Source of the DNA: Burkholderiaceae bacterium | GTDB lineage: Bacteria > Pseudomonadota > Gammaproteobacteria > Burkholderiales > Burkholderiaceae_D | Assembly: GCA_004298905.1 (NCBI GenBank) | Contig: SCTK01000011.1 | Coordinates: 62,001-126,000 of the forward strand | Length of the DNA stretch: 64,000 nt | Direction: 5' to 3' | Shown: in pieces, positions 31,144-39,404 of the stretch | Layout: each line of letters starts with the position of its first letter | Position numbering within the stretch: the stretch's first letter is position 1 | Notes under the pieces: model-generated | What the model was told of the DNA's origin: nothing | The model's database searches: none | What the model saw: only the letters and a program-made list of their open reading frames with translations | Position numbers and translations under genes: made by a program

Positions 31144-32154
31144 ATGGATTTATATTCTCTCGCCCGCCCGCTGCTGTTTACACTCGATCCGGAAATTGCG
31201 CACCGCTTTACACTCTTCACGCTTGATCGGCTGGCCGCGCTGAACCTGTTGCCCAGTCAACCTGCGCTGGCACAACCCCGCCAATTGCTTGGTCTCACCT
31301 TTCCCAATGCGGTGGGTCTGGCTGCGGGGCTGGACAAGGATGGCGCGCATATCGATGGCTTGGCCAGTCTGGGCTTTGGTTTTATCGAAGTGGGTACCGT
31401 CACGCCACGCCCGCAAGCGGGCAATCCGCCGCCACGGCTGTTCCGGCTGCCGCAAGCGCATGCCTTGATCAATCGCATGGGGTTCAACAATCAGGGTGTG
31501 GATGCTTTTCTTGCCAACATCCAGAAAGCCCGTTATCGCGGCATCCTGGGGCTGAACATCGGCAAGAATGCCGATACGCCAATCGAACGTGCGGCAGACG
31601 ATTATCTGTTTTGTCTGCGCGCGGTCTATCCCCACGCCAGCTACGTCACGATCAATATTTCTTCGCCCAACACCAAAAATTTGCGCCAATTGCAAAGTGG
31701 CGACGATCTGACGCAATTGCTCGATCAATTGAAAACGGCGCAAGGGTCACTGCACCAGCAACACGGCCGCTATGTGCCCTTGCTGTTGAAAATTGCGCCC
31801 GATCTTGAGGACGAACAAATCGAATGGATTGCCCAGCGTTTGCTGGAATGCGGCATGGATGGCGTGATCGCCACCAACACCACACTTGCACGCAGCGCTG
31901 TGCAGGGTTTGTCGCATGCCGACGAAACTGGCGGCCTGAGCGGCGCACCAGTGTGCGATCTCTCGACAGCCGTGATCGCGCAATTGCATGCGCTGCTCAA
32001 AAACCGCCTGCCCATCATCGGCGTGGGCGGCATTCTGAGCGGGGACGACGCTGTGACCAAGATCGCAGCGGGTGCCAGCCTGATCCAACTCTATTCCGGT
32101 CTGATATACCGCGGTCCGGCGCTGGTCCGGGAATGCGTGCGGGCCATAGGCTAA
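31144..32154 (+). CDS. pyrD: Dihydroorotate dehydrogenase (quinone), class 2
   Basis: A 336-residue membrane-associated FMN enzyme that oxidises dihydroorotate to orotate in pyrimidine synthesis, passing electrons to quinone. The N-terminal 45 residues form the amphipathic membrane-binding segment that defines class 2. The core holds [12 protein letters not shown], the catalytic Ser in [12 protein letters not shown], and [11 protein letters not shown] with [13 protein letters not shown] at the phosphate site. It starts 11 bases after bpt. Confidence 0.98.
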   Translation: MDLYSLARPLLFTLDPEIAHRFTLFTLDRLAALNLLPSQPALAQPRQLLGLTFPNAVGLAAGLDKDGAHIDGLASLGFGFIEVGTVTPRPQAGNPPPRLFRLPQAHALINRMGFNNQGVDAFLANIQKARYRGILGLNIGKNADTPIERAADDYLFCLRAVYPHASYVTINISSPNTKNLRQLQSGDDLTQLLDQLKTAQGSLHQQHGRYVPLLLKIAPDLEDEQIEWIAQRLLECGMDGVIATNTTLARSAVQGLSHADETGGLSGAPVCDLSTAVIAQLHALLKNRLPIIGVGGILSGDDAVTKIAAGASLIQLYSGLIYRGPALVRECVRAIG

Positions 32155-32221
32155 GCGCGCACCGCCGACGTCATTTCATCTGGTGGGATACAATTTCATC
32201 CCAGTCCATTACATTGTCCCG

Positions 32222-32995
32222 ATGAAAAAGAATCACGACACCATCGCCATTCAGGTGATCGAGCGCATGATGTCCCTGCTCGACACCCTCGCTGCACGTT
32301 CAGAACCGGTCAGCTTGAAAACGCTGTCGGAGCTCACCGGACTGCATCCTTCGACGGCCCACCGCATTCTCAATGACCTGGTGACGACGCGCATCGTCGA
32401 GCGCAGCCAGCCGGGAACGTATCGCCTCGGCATGCGTTTGCTGGAGCTGGGCAATCTGGTCAAGGCGCGGCTCGACGTGCGCGAAGCGGCGCTGGAGCCG
32501 ATGCGTGCGCTTCATCGCAGCACCGGGCAAACCATAAATCTCTCAGTACGCCAGGGCGATGAAATCATTTACATCGAACGTGCGTTTTCAGAACGTTCCG
32601 GCATGCAGGTGGTACGCGCCATTGGTGGCCGTGCTCCGCTACACCTGACCTCGACCGGAAAATTGTTTCTCTCCGCCGACGAAGCCAAACAGGTGCGCGC
32701 CTATGCCATGCGCACCGGGCTGGCCGGGCATACGCAGAACAGCATTACCGATTTACAGAAACTGGAGCGCGAATTGAATCAGGTGCGCGACAATGGCTAT
32801 GCGCGCGACAATGAAGAACTGGAACTGGGCGTGAGTTGCATCGCAGCGGGCATTCGCGATGACAGCGGAAAAATCATTGCCGGCCTGTCGCTCAGTACAC
32901 CGACGGATCGGCTGCAGGAAGGTTGGTTAAAGGAATTGCTGAAAGTGGCGTTGGAAATTTCGACAACGATCGGCTACGTGCCGGACGCGAGTTGA
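32222..32995 (+). CDS. IclR family transcriptional regulator
   Basis: A 257-residue DNA-binding regulator, read from the ATG at 32222. It has an N-terminal winged HTH (VSLKTLSELTGLHPSTAHRIL, about residues 25-45) and a C-terminal IclR effector domain (INLSVRQGDEIIYIERA, PLHLTSTGKLFL, ELGVSCIAAGIRDDSGKII). The ligand and targets are unknown; no catabolic operon is adjacent. The last 22 bases overlap the 3' end of pbpG on the other strand. The region between pyrD and the start is only 67 bases. Confidence 0.92.
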   Translation: MKKNHDTIAIQVIERMMSLLDTLAARSEPVSLKTLSELTGLHPSTAHRILNDLVTTRIVERSQPGTYRLGMRLLELGNLVKARLDVREAALEPMRALHRSTGQTINLSVRQGDEIIYIERAFSERSGMQVVRAIGGRAPLHLTSTGKLFLSADEAKQVRAYAMRTGLAGHTQNSITDLQKLERELNQVRDNGYARDNEELELGVSCIAAGIRDDSGKIIAGLSLSTPTDRLQEGWLKELLKVALEISTTIGYVPDAS

Positions 32996-33954
32996 GCGCT
33001 CGGTTCCAATTTCGACTGACTGATTTTTTGCGGCAGTGATTTTTCCAGCCATTGGCGAATCCGGTTAGCGTCGCCCAGACGGCTGTACTTGCCGATGGAA
33101 TCGAGCAATACGATCACCACCTTGCGCCCGAGGATGGTTGCCTGCATCACCAGACAACTTCCCGCCTCGTTGATAAAGCCGGTTTTAGACAAACCGATAT
33201 CCCACGACGCGCTTCTCACCAGCCGGTTGGTGTTGTTGAACATTTGACGCCGGCCATTGATCCTCACTTCGTATTGATCACAGGTCGTGAACTCGCGGAT
33301 TTCGCGCCGCAAGGAAGCCACCCGCACCAGGCGTACCAGATCGCCGGCGCTGGATACGTTCGAACTGTGCAAACCAGACGAATCGACAAAATGGGAATTC
33401 AACATGCCCAACTCGGCTGCCTTGGCATTCATTGCCGCCACAAAAGCTTCGATTCCCCCTGGGTAGTTGTGTCCCAAGGCGCTGGCGGCACGGTTCTCCG
33501 AAGCCATCAAGGCCAGATGCATCAGGTCGCCCCGGCTTAATTCGGTCCCCACACGCAAACGCGAACGCGTATATTTTTCCGTATCTACATCGTCATCACT
33601 GACACGCAACATCTCATCCAGCGGTAACTGCGCGTCCAGCACAACGAGCGCCGTCATCAACTTGGTGATCGAAGCAATCGGCAACACTGCATGCGTATTC
33701 TTGGCAAACAAAATATCGGCCGTGGATTCGTCCTCAACGAGTGCGACGCTGGAACGCAACGAAAGCGGATCATCCACGCTATGCAAACCGGCCAGCTGTC
33801 CATAGGAAGCACGCGCTCCGCTATGCGACACTCTGACCACGCTTTTTTTGGTGGACGTTGAAGCACGCGCCTGGCCGACAATGCAAATCGTGCCAGCGAG
33901 TAAAAAGACCCAGGGCAATACTGTCCAATGAAATTGCTTGCGTACGTTCTTCAC
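32974..33954 (-). CDS. pbpG: D-alanyl-D-alanine endopeptidase (PBP7 type)
   Basis: A 326-residue secreted S11 peptidase that cleaves peptidoglycan cross-links. The signal peptide occupies about residues 1-32 (LPWVFLLAGTICIVGQARA). All three penicillin-binding motifs are present: SxxK as SITK, SxN as SEN in MASENRAAS, and KTG in LSKTGFINEAG. It is convergent with the IclR gene and overlaps it by 22 bases. PbpG-type enzymes are usually accessory and often tied to stationary phase. Confidence 0.95.
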   Translation of the reverse strand: MKNVRKQFHWTVLPWVFLLAGTICIVGQARASTSTKKSVVRVSHSGARASYGQLAGLHSVDDPLSLRSSVALVEDESTADILFAKNTHAVLPIASITKLMTALVVLDAQLPLDEMLRVSDDDVDTEKYTRSRLRVGTELSRGDLMHLALMASENRAASALGHNYPGGIEAFVAAMNAKAAELGMLNSHFVDSSGLHSSNVSSAGDLVRLVRVASLRREIREFTTCDQYEVRINGRRQMFNNTNRLVRSASWDIGLSKTGFINEAGSCLVMQATILGRKVVIVLLDSIGKYSRLGDANRIRQWLEKSLPQKISQSKLEPSAQLASGT

Positions 33955-34300
33955 TTCACTTCTTCACATATCCATGTACCAACAAGAGTCTGCGCGCTAC
34001 CCAGCCGTTCTACACACTGCTCGCGATTCTCTCATGGAATCAGCACTTTGCAAGATTCCGCGACAACAAACCAACAAGAATATTCCGGCGCGCTAACAAC
34101 GGCTCAGCGAAGCACAAAACCCCCTCCGCACAATCCGCCCGATTACGGGTAATTACGTCTTAAAACAGAGAAAATGAAACCCAAAAATCGCAGCGCAACA
34201 GAAAAGACTTGATTTAATTAGACTTATTGGTTTGATAGCGTAATGTAAATTGTTAATAATCAATGACATACATGTTGTTTTTAAAACGAATAAATATTAT

Positions 34301-34315
34301 TTGTGCGATGCACAA
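34301..34315. promoter_or_regulatory. Candidate operator upstream of the phasin promoter
   Basis: Perfect palindrome TTGTGC-GAT-GCACAA, ending 5 bases before the -35 box. A second TTGC-centred palindrome lies downstream of the -10. PhaR-type repressors of phasin genes bind TGC-rich inverted sites, so this is a plausible PhaR operator; the match is by eye. Confidence 0.5.
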
Positions 34316-34320
34316 AACGC

Positions 34321-34348
34321 TTGACACAAATGAAAAAAAGCATAAAAT
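34321..34348 (+). promoter_or_regulatory. Sigma-70 promoter of the phasin gene
   Basis: A perfect TTGACA (34321-34326) and TAAAAT (34343-34348) with 16-base spacing. The predicted start near 34355 gives a leader of about 75 bases to the ATG at 34431. Confidence 0.7.
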
Positions 34349-34358
34349 GTGGCTCATG

Positions 34359-34369
34359 TTGCAGCGCAA
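34359..34369. promoter_or_regulatory. Second candidate operator, just downstream of the phasin transcription start
   Basis: Palindrome TTGC-AGC-GCAA within ATGTTGCAGCGCAATAT. Its place just after the predicted start would let a bound protein block transcription. A related TTGCTGCAA is at 34392-34400. Confidence 0.4.
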
Positions 34370-34430
34370 TATCAGTTCCGAATCATGTGTCTTGCTGCAA
34401 TTTTTCAACCTCACACACAGGAGAAATATG

Positions 34431-34991
34431 ATGTTTGCAACCCCTGAACAAATCAGCGCTGCTCAAAAAGCCGGTGTTGAAAGCATTCTTGCCTTCAGCG
34501 CCAAAGCCTTCGAAGGCGTGGAAAAACTGGTCGATCTGAACCTGAGCGTTGCCAAGGCAAATTTTGAAGAAACCGCCAGCACGCTGCAATCGCTGCTGAA
34601 CGTCAAAGATGTGCAAGAGCTGGTTTCGTTCCAAGGTTCGCTGGCTCAGCCCACCGCGGAAAAAGCCCTGTCCTACTCGCGTTCGGTGTATGACATTGCG
34701 ACCAGCACCCAAACCGAAATTCAGAAACTGGCTGAAGCGCAACTGGCTGAAACCAACAAGTCCTTTACCTCGCTGGTGGACAGCGTAACCAAAAATGCTC
34801 CGGCTGGTTCTGAAACCGCGGTCGCCATGGTCAAGTCGGCAATCTCTGCCGCCAACAGCGCCTACGACAGCATGACCAAGGTTGCCAAGCAAGTAGCTGA
34901 AATGACCGAAGCCAATGTGTCCGCTGCTGCCAACGCCGGTGTCAAAGCCGCTGCCGCCGCCACGCCGCGTACCGCCAAGAAAGCCGCTTAA
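34431..34991 (+). CDS. phaP: Phasin (polyhydroxyalkanoate granule-associated protein)
   Basis: A 186-residue amphipathic helical protein of the Phasin_2 family, which coats PHA granules and controls their size. The ATG at 34431 (MFATPEQISAAQKAGVESIL) has AGGAG 7 bases upstream and matches the family start. The next frame codon pair allows one extra Met at 34428. The core region is LNLSVAKANFEETASTLQSL; the C-terminus is Ala/Lys-rich (AAAATPRTAKKAA). It is a single-gene unit with a strong promoter and terminator. No PHA synthase gene is in the window, so PHA production is inferred from this gene alone. Confidence 0.93.
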   Translation: MFATPEQISAAQKAGVESILAFSAKAFEGVEKLVDLNLSVAKANFEETASTLQSLLNVKDVQELVSFQGSLAQPTAEKALSYSRSVYDIATSTQTEIQKLAEAQLAETNKSFTSLVDSVTKNAPAGSETAVAMVKSAISAANSAYDSMTKVAKQVAEMTEANVSAAANAGVKAAAAATPRTAKKAA

Positions 34992-35017
34992 TCTGCTTCT
35001 TGTGGTGATTGTTGGCG

Positions 35018-35050
35018 AGCCCGCCCGGGTCATACCGGGCGGGCTTTTTA
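35018..35050 (+). terminator. Intrinsic terminator of the phasin gene
   Basis: AGCCCGCCCGG and CCGGGCGGGCT form a strong stem with a short loop, followed by TTTTTA. It starts 27 bases after the phasin stop and also reaches the end of the convergent gene at 35048. Confidence 0.92.
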
Positions 35051-35854
35051 TTTCGGATTTTCCTGAATCGACTCTTCCTGAACCTCACATTGCAAGGCAA
35101 TCACGCCTTGCATCAGCCGCGCATAGGCTGAGGGTACCAACTCGGCCGGGCCTTTTACCCCGACTTCAATTTGCGAACGCCGTTCGTGCGTGCGCAACAT
35201 CGGCAGGCTGAACGTCTTGACTGGTGCACAGTCACGTTCAATCTCTTCCAGCAAGGGTGTCAGCAGGGACTCCGCCGTATCGAACACGCGCAACGACATT
35301 TCTCGCCAAGGTTGCTGATGAAACAGCTGCGCATAATGTGTATCGAGCACCCACGCCAGCATCGGCGCGGCCATCTCTGGAAAGCCGGGCACGAAATGAT
35401 GCCGATGGATTGAGAAGCCGGGAATCCCGTTGACCGGGTTGGGAATCAAGGCGCACCCAGCGGGGAAACGCCCCATGTTCAAACGTTGCTGATTTTCCGG
35501 CGTGTTCATATCGGCGCTGCCATAACCTTGCGCCGCGAGCGCAGCGCAACGTTCGGTAATCAAGGCTGCCGCTTCAGGATGCAGTTCAAGTGGCACATCG
35601 AGCGCCGCTGCGGCCGCCTGCCGCGTATGATCATCGGGCGTGGCGCCAATGCCGCCACAGCAAAACACGATCTCGTCACTGGCCAAGGTGCGCTTGAGCA
35701 GCGCCGTTAAACGCGAGCGATCGTCGCCGGCAAATTCTGCCCAGGCCAGCGACAGCCCGCGTTGATTCAACATCTCGACGACATGGGGGAAATGTTTGTC
35801 GCTGCGCCGCCCGGACAGGATTTCATCGCCCACGACGATCAGACCGAAGGCCAT
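35048..35854 (-). CDS. MoaB/CinA-like molybdopterin-binding domain protein
   Basis: A 268-residue protein from the ATG at 35854 (MAFGLIVVGDEILSG). The N-terminal MoCF_biosynth domain has GDEILSGRRSDKHF and FCCGGIGATPDDHTR, as in CinA and competence/damage-inducible A proteins. The C-terminal amidohydrolase half of full CinA is missing; instead there is a shorter domain (SLRVFDTAESLLTPLLEEIE). Stand-alone domains of this kind are of unknown function. Its start lies 1 base after the EI24 gene stop, so it is last in the leftward five-gene operon. Confidence 0.85.
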   Translation of the reverse strand: MAFGLIVVGDEILSGRRSDKHFPHVVEMLNQRGLSLAWAEFAGDDRSRLTALLKRTLASDEIVFCCGGIGATPDDHTRQAAAAALDVPLELHPEAAALITERCAALAAQGYGSADMNTPENQQRLNMGRFPAGCALIPNPVNGIPGFSIHRHHFVPGFPEMAAPMLAWVLDTHYAQLFHQQPWREMSLRVFDTAESLLTPLLEEIERDCAPVKTFSLPMLRTHERRSQIEVGVKGPAELVPSAYARLMQGVIALQCEVQEESIQENPK

Positions 35855-35855
35855 G

Positions 35856-36611
35856 TCAGTGAATGACCTTCTCGCCCTGGGCACGCGCACTGCGCAAGCC
35901 GCGCAGAGCATGCAGTTGATAATGTGCAAACGCCAGCGCGCTGAAGACCGGGGCGACCAGCCACATCAGGGGAATCGAGCAAAACAGCGTGACAAAGATT
36001 GCCAGCATCCACAAGCGGCCAGCGTGACGCTCCAGGATAAGCCTGCGCTCTTCATCGCTGGCATGTTCGGCCAATGCGTCGAACGACATGATGCGCAAGT
36101 TCAAATAAGCCAGCCAGAAGAACGGCAGCACCAGCGACAAAGGGGGAATCAGCCACAGCGGCAACGTCACCAGCCAACCCAACAGGAAAATGGCAGTGGC
36201 ACTCAAGGTACTGCCGATGCTGGCACTCAAACGTCCCGTGCCCAATCGCGTCAACGCTTCATGCTCGCGCCGGTCGATATGATTCAGAATCGTGGGCATG
36301 GCCAGTCCGCCCACCAGCAGGATCGCCGTCACCAGCACCAGTGGCAGCAAGACCAGCGCAATCAGCAGCGGCACCAGAAAGTGCGACCAACTCTCCAGAC
36401 CCAGGCCCGTCAGCGTATGGTTCAACCAATCGAGCCAGGACCAGGCCAGCAGCCATTCACGCAAGAATGTGGAGATGGGATCCCAATACCACCAGAGCAG
36501 ACCACCCCACAGCAGCAACGCGCCGAAGAACGGCAGCAATGCCAGCATCAACATGGACGGATGCAACTGATCCCGGAAGGCGCGCAGAAAAGCGCGAATG
36601 ACGTCGTTCAT
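35856..36611 (-). CDS. EI24 domain (CysZ-like) integral membrane protein
   Basis: A 251-residue membrane protein with about five to six helices: a hydrophobic hairpin at about residues 19-45, helices around 80-105 and 130-165, and a last pair near 200-235. The charged loop HIDRREHEALTRLG between helices and overall layout fit the EI24/CysZ family, in which CysZ takes up sulfate. No sulfur gene is nearby, so sulfate uptake is not claimed. It starts 6 bases after the sterol desaturase-like gene ends. Confidence 0.8.
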   Translation of the reverse strand: MNDVIRAFLRAFRDQLHPSMLMLALLPFFGALLLWGGLLWWYWDPISTFLREWLLAWSWLDWLNHTLTGLGLESWSHFLVPLLIALVLLPLVLVTAILLVGGLAMPTILNHIDRREHEALTRLGTGRLSASIGSTLSATAIFLLGWLVTLPLWLIPPLSLVLPFFWLAYLNLRIMSFDALAEHASDEERRLILERHAGRLWMLAIFVTLFCSIPLMWLVAPVFSALAFAHYQLHALRGLRSARAQGEKVIH

Positions 36612-36617
36612 TGAACA

Positions 36618-37562
36618 CTATCCGTAGCGAAACAATCTCTTGAGTCCGAGCCACTGCTGTGCCCAAAAACCTTGACCATAATCGCGTCCATTCAACTGAT
36701 CGCGAATCCCGGTCGCAAGATAGGCGTGATGAAAATCCGCCGTGCGAAACAGCATATCCCAGATTGGAAACAGCACGGCAAAGTTGCAGCCGCGCGCCAC
36801 GCCTTCATGGCCAAAACCGATGGCGTGGTGCAGCCGATGGAAGCGTGGCGACACCATGATTTTTTCACCCCAGCGGCCAAAGCTGCACCGCAGATTGGCG
36901 TGTTGCAGGCTCTGCTGCACGCGAGTGAAAATCACCAGCAGCACAAACTGGCCCGGCGCCACGCCGATGAACAGCGCCACCGTTGCTGCAATCACATCGC
37001 GCAGCAAGTCGTCAAGCAAATGATTGCGGTCGTCCGTCCATAAAGTCATTTGCCGCTGGCTGTGATGCAAAGCGTGCAATGCCCACCACCAGCCGAAGCG
37101 ATGTTGGGCGCGGTGCACCCAGTAATCGACAAAATCAAGCACCAGCAAATACAGCATGAAACTGATCAACGGGATGTCCGTGACGCCGGGCCAGAGTTGT
37201 TCCAGATTGAAAGGCGTGATGCCGTTGAAGTGCAGCCACGCCGCCAGTTCATCTCTCTGCGCAGACAGCAGCGCAAAGGTGATCAGGCCAAACGCACCCA
37301 GCCGATGCAAGGCGGTGTAAATGATATCGGTGCGCACCGCTCGCCGGTCGGTCAACGGCTCCAGTGGCCAGCGCCGCTCGATCGTGCGCAACACCAGGGC
37401 AAGAAAAGAAATTTCAATCGCCCCCAGCAGCGTCCACTCCAGACCATCGAAGGCATCCTCCGCCAGCGCCATGTTGCCGGTAGCAAACAACAGCGGTTGC
37501 ACCAGTTGCTCAAACAACCAGACGTGGACGGTGTTAAACCAAGGGAACCAGGTGGACATCAT
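36618..37562 (-). CDS. Sterol desaturase/fatty acid hydroxylase family membrane protein
   Basis: A 314-residue diiron membrane oxygenase. Three His clusters are clear: HRAQH, HALHH and, near residue 233, HRLHH, plus further His residues in RNH and FGHEG. Four or more hydrophobic helices surround them. Family members hydroxylate or desaturate sterols, fatty acids or carotenoids; here a lipid substrate is likely but unknown. The start overlaps the deacetylase stop (ATGA), and EI24 follows after 6 bases. Confidence 0.88.
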   Translation of the reverse strand: MMSTWFPWFNTVHVWLFEQLVQPLLFATGNMALAEDAFDGLEWTLLGAIEISFLALVLRTIERRWPLEPLTDRRAVRTDIIYTALHRLGAFGLITFALLSAQRDELAAWLHFNGITPFNLEQLWPGVTDIPLISFMLYLLVLDFVDYWVHRAQHRFGWWWALHALHHSQRQMTLWTDDRNHLLDDLLRDVIAATVALFIGVAPGQFVLLVIFTRVQQSLQHANLRCSFGRWGEKIMVSPRFHRLHHAIGFGHEGVARGCNFAVLFPIWDMLFRTADFHHAYLATGIRDQLNGRDYGQGFWAQQWLGLKRLFRYG

Positions 37563-38395
37563 TTGAAAGCGGGATGCTCACGCAAAGTCGCAAAACAGAA
37601 ACCGCGCTGCTTCAGCGCAGCGATCAACGGTTCCAGCATCGGCGCAAACGGATCCTTGCGCGACCAGATGCCCAGATGCGCGAGCAGAATATCGCCAGTG
37701 CGAATGTCACGCAGTGCCTTGTCCAGCAACATCTGATTGGAAAATTTTTCCGAGGGCAACTCATCACCGAGAAACCCGGCGGGCGACCAGCCTGCATGCT
37801 GATAGCCACAGGACTGCGCCGCTGCCAGCGCATTGGGCGTCGTATGCCCACCCGGCGCACGCCAATAGCCATCGAGTTCCTGCCCGGTCATCTCGGCGAA
37901 GCGGCGGTTCACGTGATCAAGTTCCGCGCAAACGGCCGCCGTATCCAGCACCAGTGTCTTGCCCGCTTGCGCCCCGAACAGCGGGCGATAGTGCACCCGC
38001 CCCTGAGGGAGGTCGTTGCTGAACACGCCGTGGTTCCAGGTATGGCTGCCAAACGCATGGCCCTCAGCCGCACGCGCCTTCCAATACGCCGCCCAGTGCG
38101 CATCCAGCGCGTAATCGCCCTGCGTGGTTTTTTCATTGGCCAGAAAGAAGGTGGCCTTGATCTGCTGGCGTTTGAGTATCTCCGCGATCAACTCCGCATG
38201 CCGCATGTTGCCGGTATCAAGCGTCAGATAGACCGTGCCCGTACAGGCGCTGGCGCTCAAAGGCACAAAGAAGATAAGGCACAAGCAACCGCAGAGACGC
38301 AGAGAGCGCAGAGAAAATCTCAAGCGCCTTGATTGCTTCCAGGGTTTCTCTGCGCGCTCTGCGTCTCTGCGGTTAAGTCGTTTCAATATTCTCAT
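37559..38395 (-). CDS. Secreted polysaccharide deacetylase-like protein (NodB fold, altered motif 1)
   Basis: A 278-residue exported protein; the ATG at 38395 overlaps the stop of the beta-propeller gene (ATGA). NodB motifs: motif 1 is TLDTGN instead of TFDDGP, so the second Asp, normally a metal ligand, is Thr. Motif 2 HTWNH is intact, motif 3 is WRAPGG, and ILLAHLGIW matches the last motif. Because motif 2 and others are intact, this may be a variant subfamily and not a dead enzyme. The first 40 residues, basic and Arg-rich then hydrophobic (LCGCLCLIFFVPLSASA), serve as signal peptide and are largely encoded by an inverted repeat (38287-38374). Confidence 0.85.
   Translation of the reverse strand: MRILKRLNRRDAERAEKPWKQSRRLRFSLRSLRLCGCLCLIFFVPLSASACTGTVYLTLDTGNMRHAELIAEILKRQQIKATFFLANEKTTQGDYALDAHWAAYWKARAAEGHAFGSHTWNHGVFSNDLPQGRVHYRPLFGAQAGKTLVLDTAAVCAELDHVNRRFAEMTGQELDGYWRAPGGHTTPNALAAAQSCGYQHAGWSPAGFLGDELPSEKFSNQMLLDKALRDIRTGDILLAHLGIWSRKDPFAPMLEPLIAALKQRGFCFATLREHPAFK
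38287..38374. repeat. Inverted repeat of the CCGCAGAGACGCAGAG type, inside coding sequence
   Basis: Arm 38287-38316 (AACCGCAGAGACGCAGAGAG onward) and arm 38345-38374 are reverse complements with one mismatch in 30, around a 28-base spacer. It lies wholly within the 5' end of the deacetylase-like gene and is translated as an Arg/Leu-rich stretch. Confidence 0.9.
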
Positions 38396-39360
38396 TGCCA
38401 TGGCGCCCGATCCTGAAAATACAGCCCATGCGGCGAACGCCCCACCGGAATGCGCTGAATGACTTTGCGTGTTTCCAGATCAACCACGCACAACAGGCGC
38501 GCCCAGCGCGCCGTCAGCCACAGCGTCTTGCCGTCGGCCGATAGTTCCATGTCATCCGGCCCGCTCGGCACCTTGATCTCGTACAACACTTTGCGCTCCA
38601 GCGTATCCAGATAGGAAATCGTGTTGGACACACGATTGGAGACAAAGACATGGCGGCCATCGCCCACCGGGCGGAAGTTGTGCGCGCCCTTGCCCGTCAC
38701 CACCCGCGCCACGGATTTTGCGCTCTGCCAATCGATGAAGTCGACAAAATCCTCGCCCGTCATGCCCAGCATCAGATACTTGCCATCACCGGTGATTTGA
38801 ATACCGGCCGGCAGACGTGCCGTCTTGATCTTCCATTTCTCGGTTTGGGTTTCCAGATCGATAGCGACGAGCTCATCCGAATTCTGCAGCGTGACAAACA
38901 CCAGCTTGCTGTCCGGCGAAAAAGCAATATGGCTGGGCACATGTGGCGCTGCCAGCGTTTTCAAGTGCGTGAAGTTTTCACCATCCCAACGGTAAATGTC
39001 GATGCGGTCGAGCCGGTTACCCGCCGTAACAAACCATTGCCGGTCGGGCGAAAAAGCCAGTTGATAAGGATCGATGATGTTACCGACACGGCGCTGAAAC
39101 TGGCCGTTGCTGGGATCGAGAAAAATCAGCTGATTGCCGGCCGAGTTAGCCACGATCAGCGACTTGCCATCCGGTGTCTGAATCAGATGATGCGGTTCCT
39201 TGCCGGTCGGAATTACGTTCAGCACGTTGAATGTCTGCTGATCGATCAGTGCAATCGTCGCATCGTCCGAATTCAGCACCACCACCGTCTTCGCCTGCGC
39301 TGCTGCCGTCATCACCATCGTCACCAGCAACCACACCCAACCACTCTTACGCCAGCCCAT
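38392..39360 (-). CDS. Secreted YncE-like beta-propeller protein
   Basis: A 322-residue protein with a signal peptide (GWVWLLVTMVMTAAAQA) and about seven YVTN-type beta-propeller repeats, such as KSLIVANSAGNQLIFLD, KLVFVTLQNSDELVAIDLET, RHVFVSNRVSNTISYLDTLE and KTLWLTARWARLLCVVDLET. The ATG at 39360 has GGAA 7 bases upstream; ATGs at 39372 and 39375 are alternatives. Such propellers bind proteins or DNA or act as scaffolds; no catalytic residue is evident. It leads the five-gene operon and follows hrpA by 44 bases. Confidence 0.88.
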   Translation of the reverse strand: MGWRKSGWVWLLVTMVMTAAAQAKTVVVLNSDDATIALIDQQTFNVLNVIPTGKEPHHLIQTPDGKSLIVANSAGNQLIFLDPSNGQFQRRVGNIIDPYQLAFSPDRQWFVTAGNRLDRIDIYRWDGENFTHLKTLAAPHVPSHIAFSPDSKLVFVTLQNSDELVAIDLETQTEKWKIKTARLPAGIQITGDGKYLMLGMTGEDFVDFIDWQSAKSVARVVTGKGAHNFRPVGDGRHVFVSNRVSNTISYLDTLERKVLYEIKVPSGPDDMELSADGKTLWLTARWARLLCVVDLETRKVIQRIPVGRSPHGLYFQDRAPWQ

Positions 39361-39404
39361 ACAGGTTTCCATCATTCAAGATTGTGCCGCCAGGCAAAGT
39401 CACG

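Larger units (their letters stand above)
33955..34430. other. AT-rich intergenic region between pbpG and the phasin gene
   Basis: No supported gene. The left 180 bases must hold the pbpG promoter on the minus strand. The right half is strongly AT-rich and contains the phasin promoter and palindromes described separately, plus a long AT tract at 34200-34300. Frames in it lack ribosome sites and family features. Confidence 0.75.
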
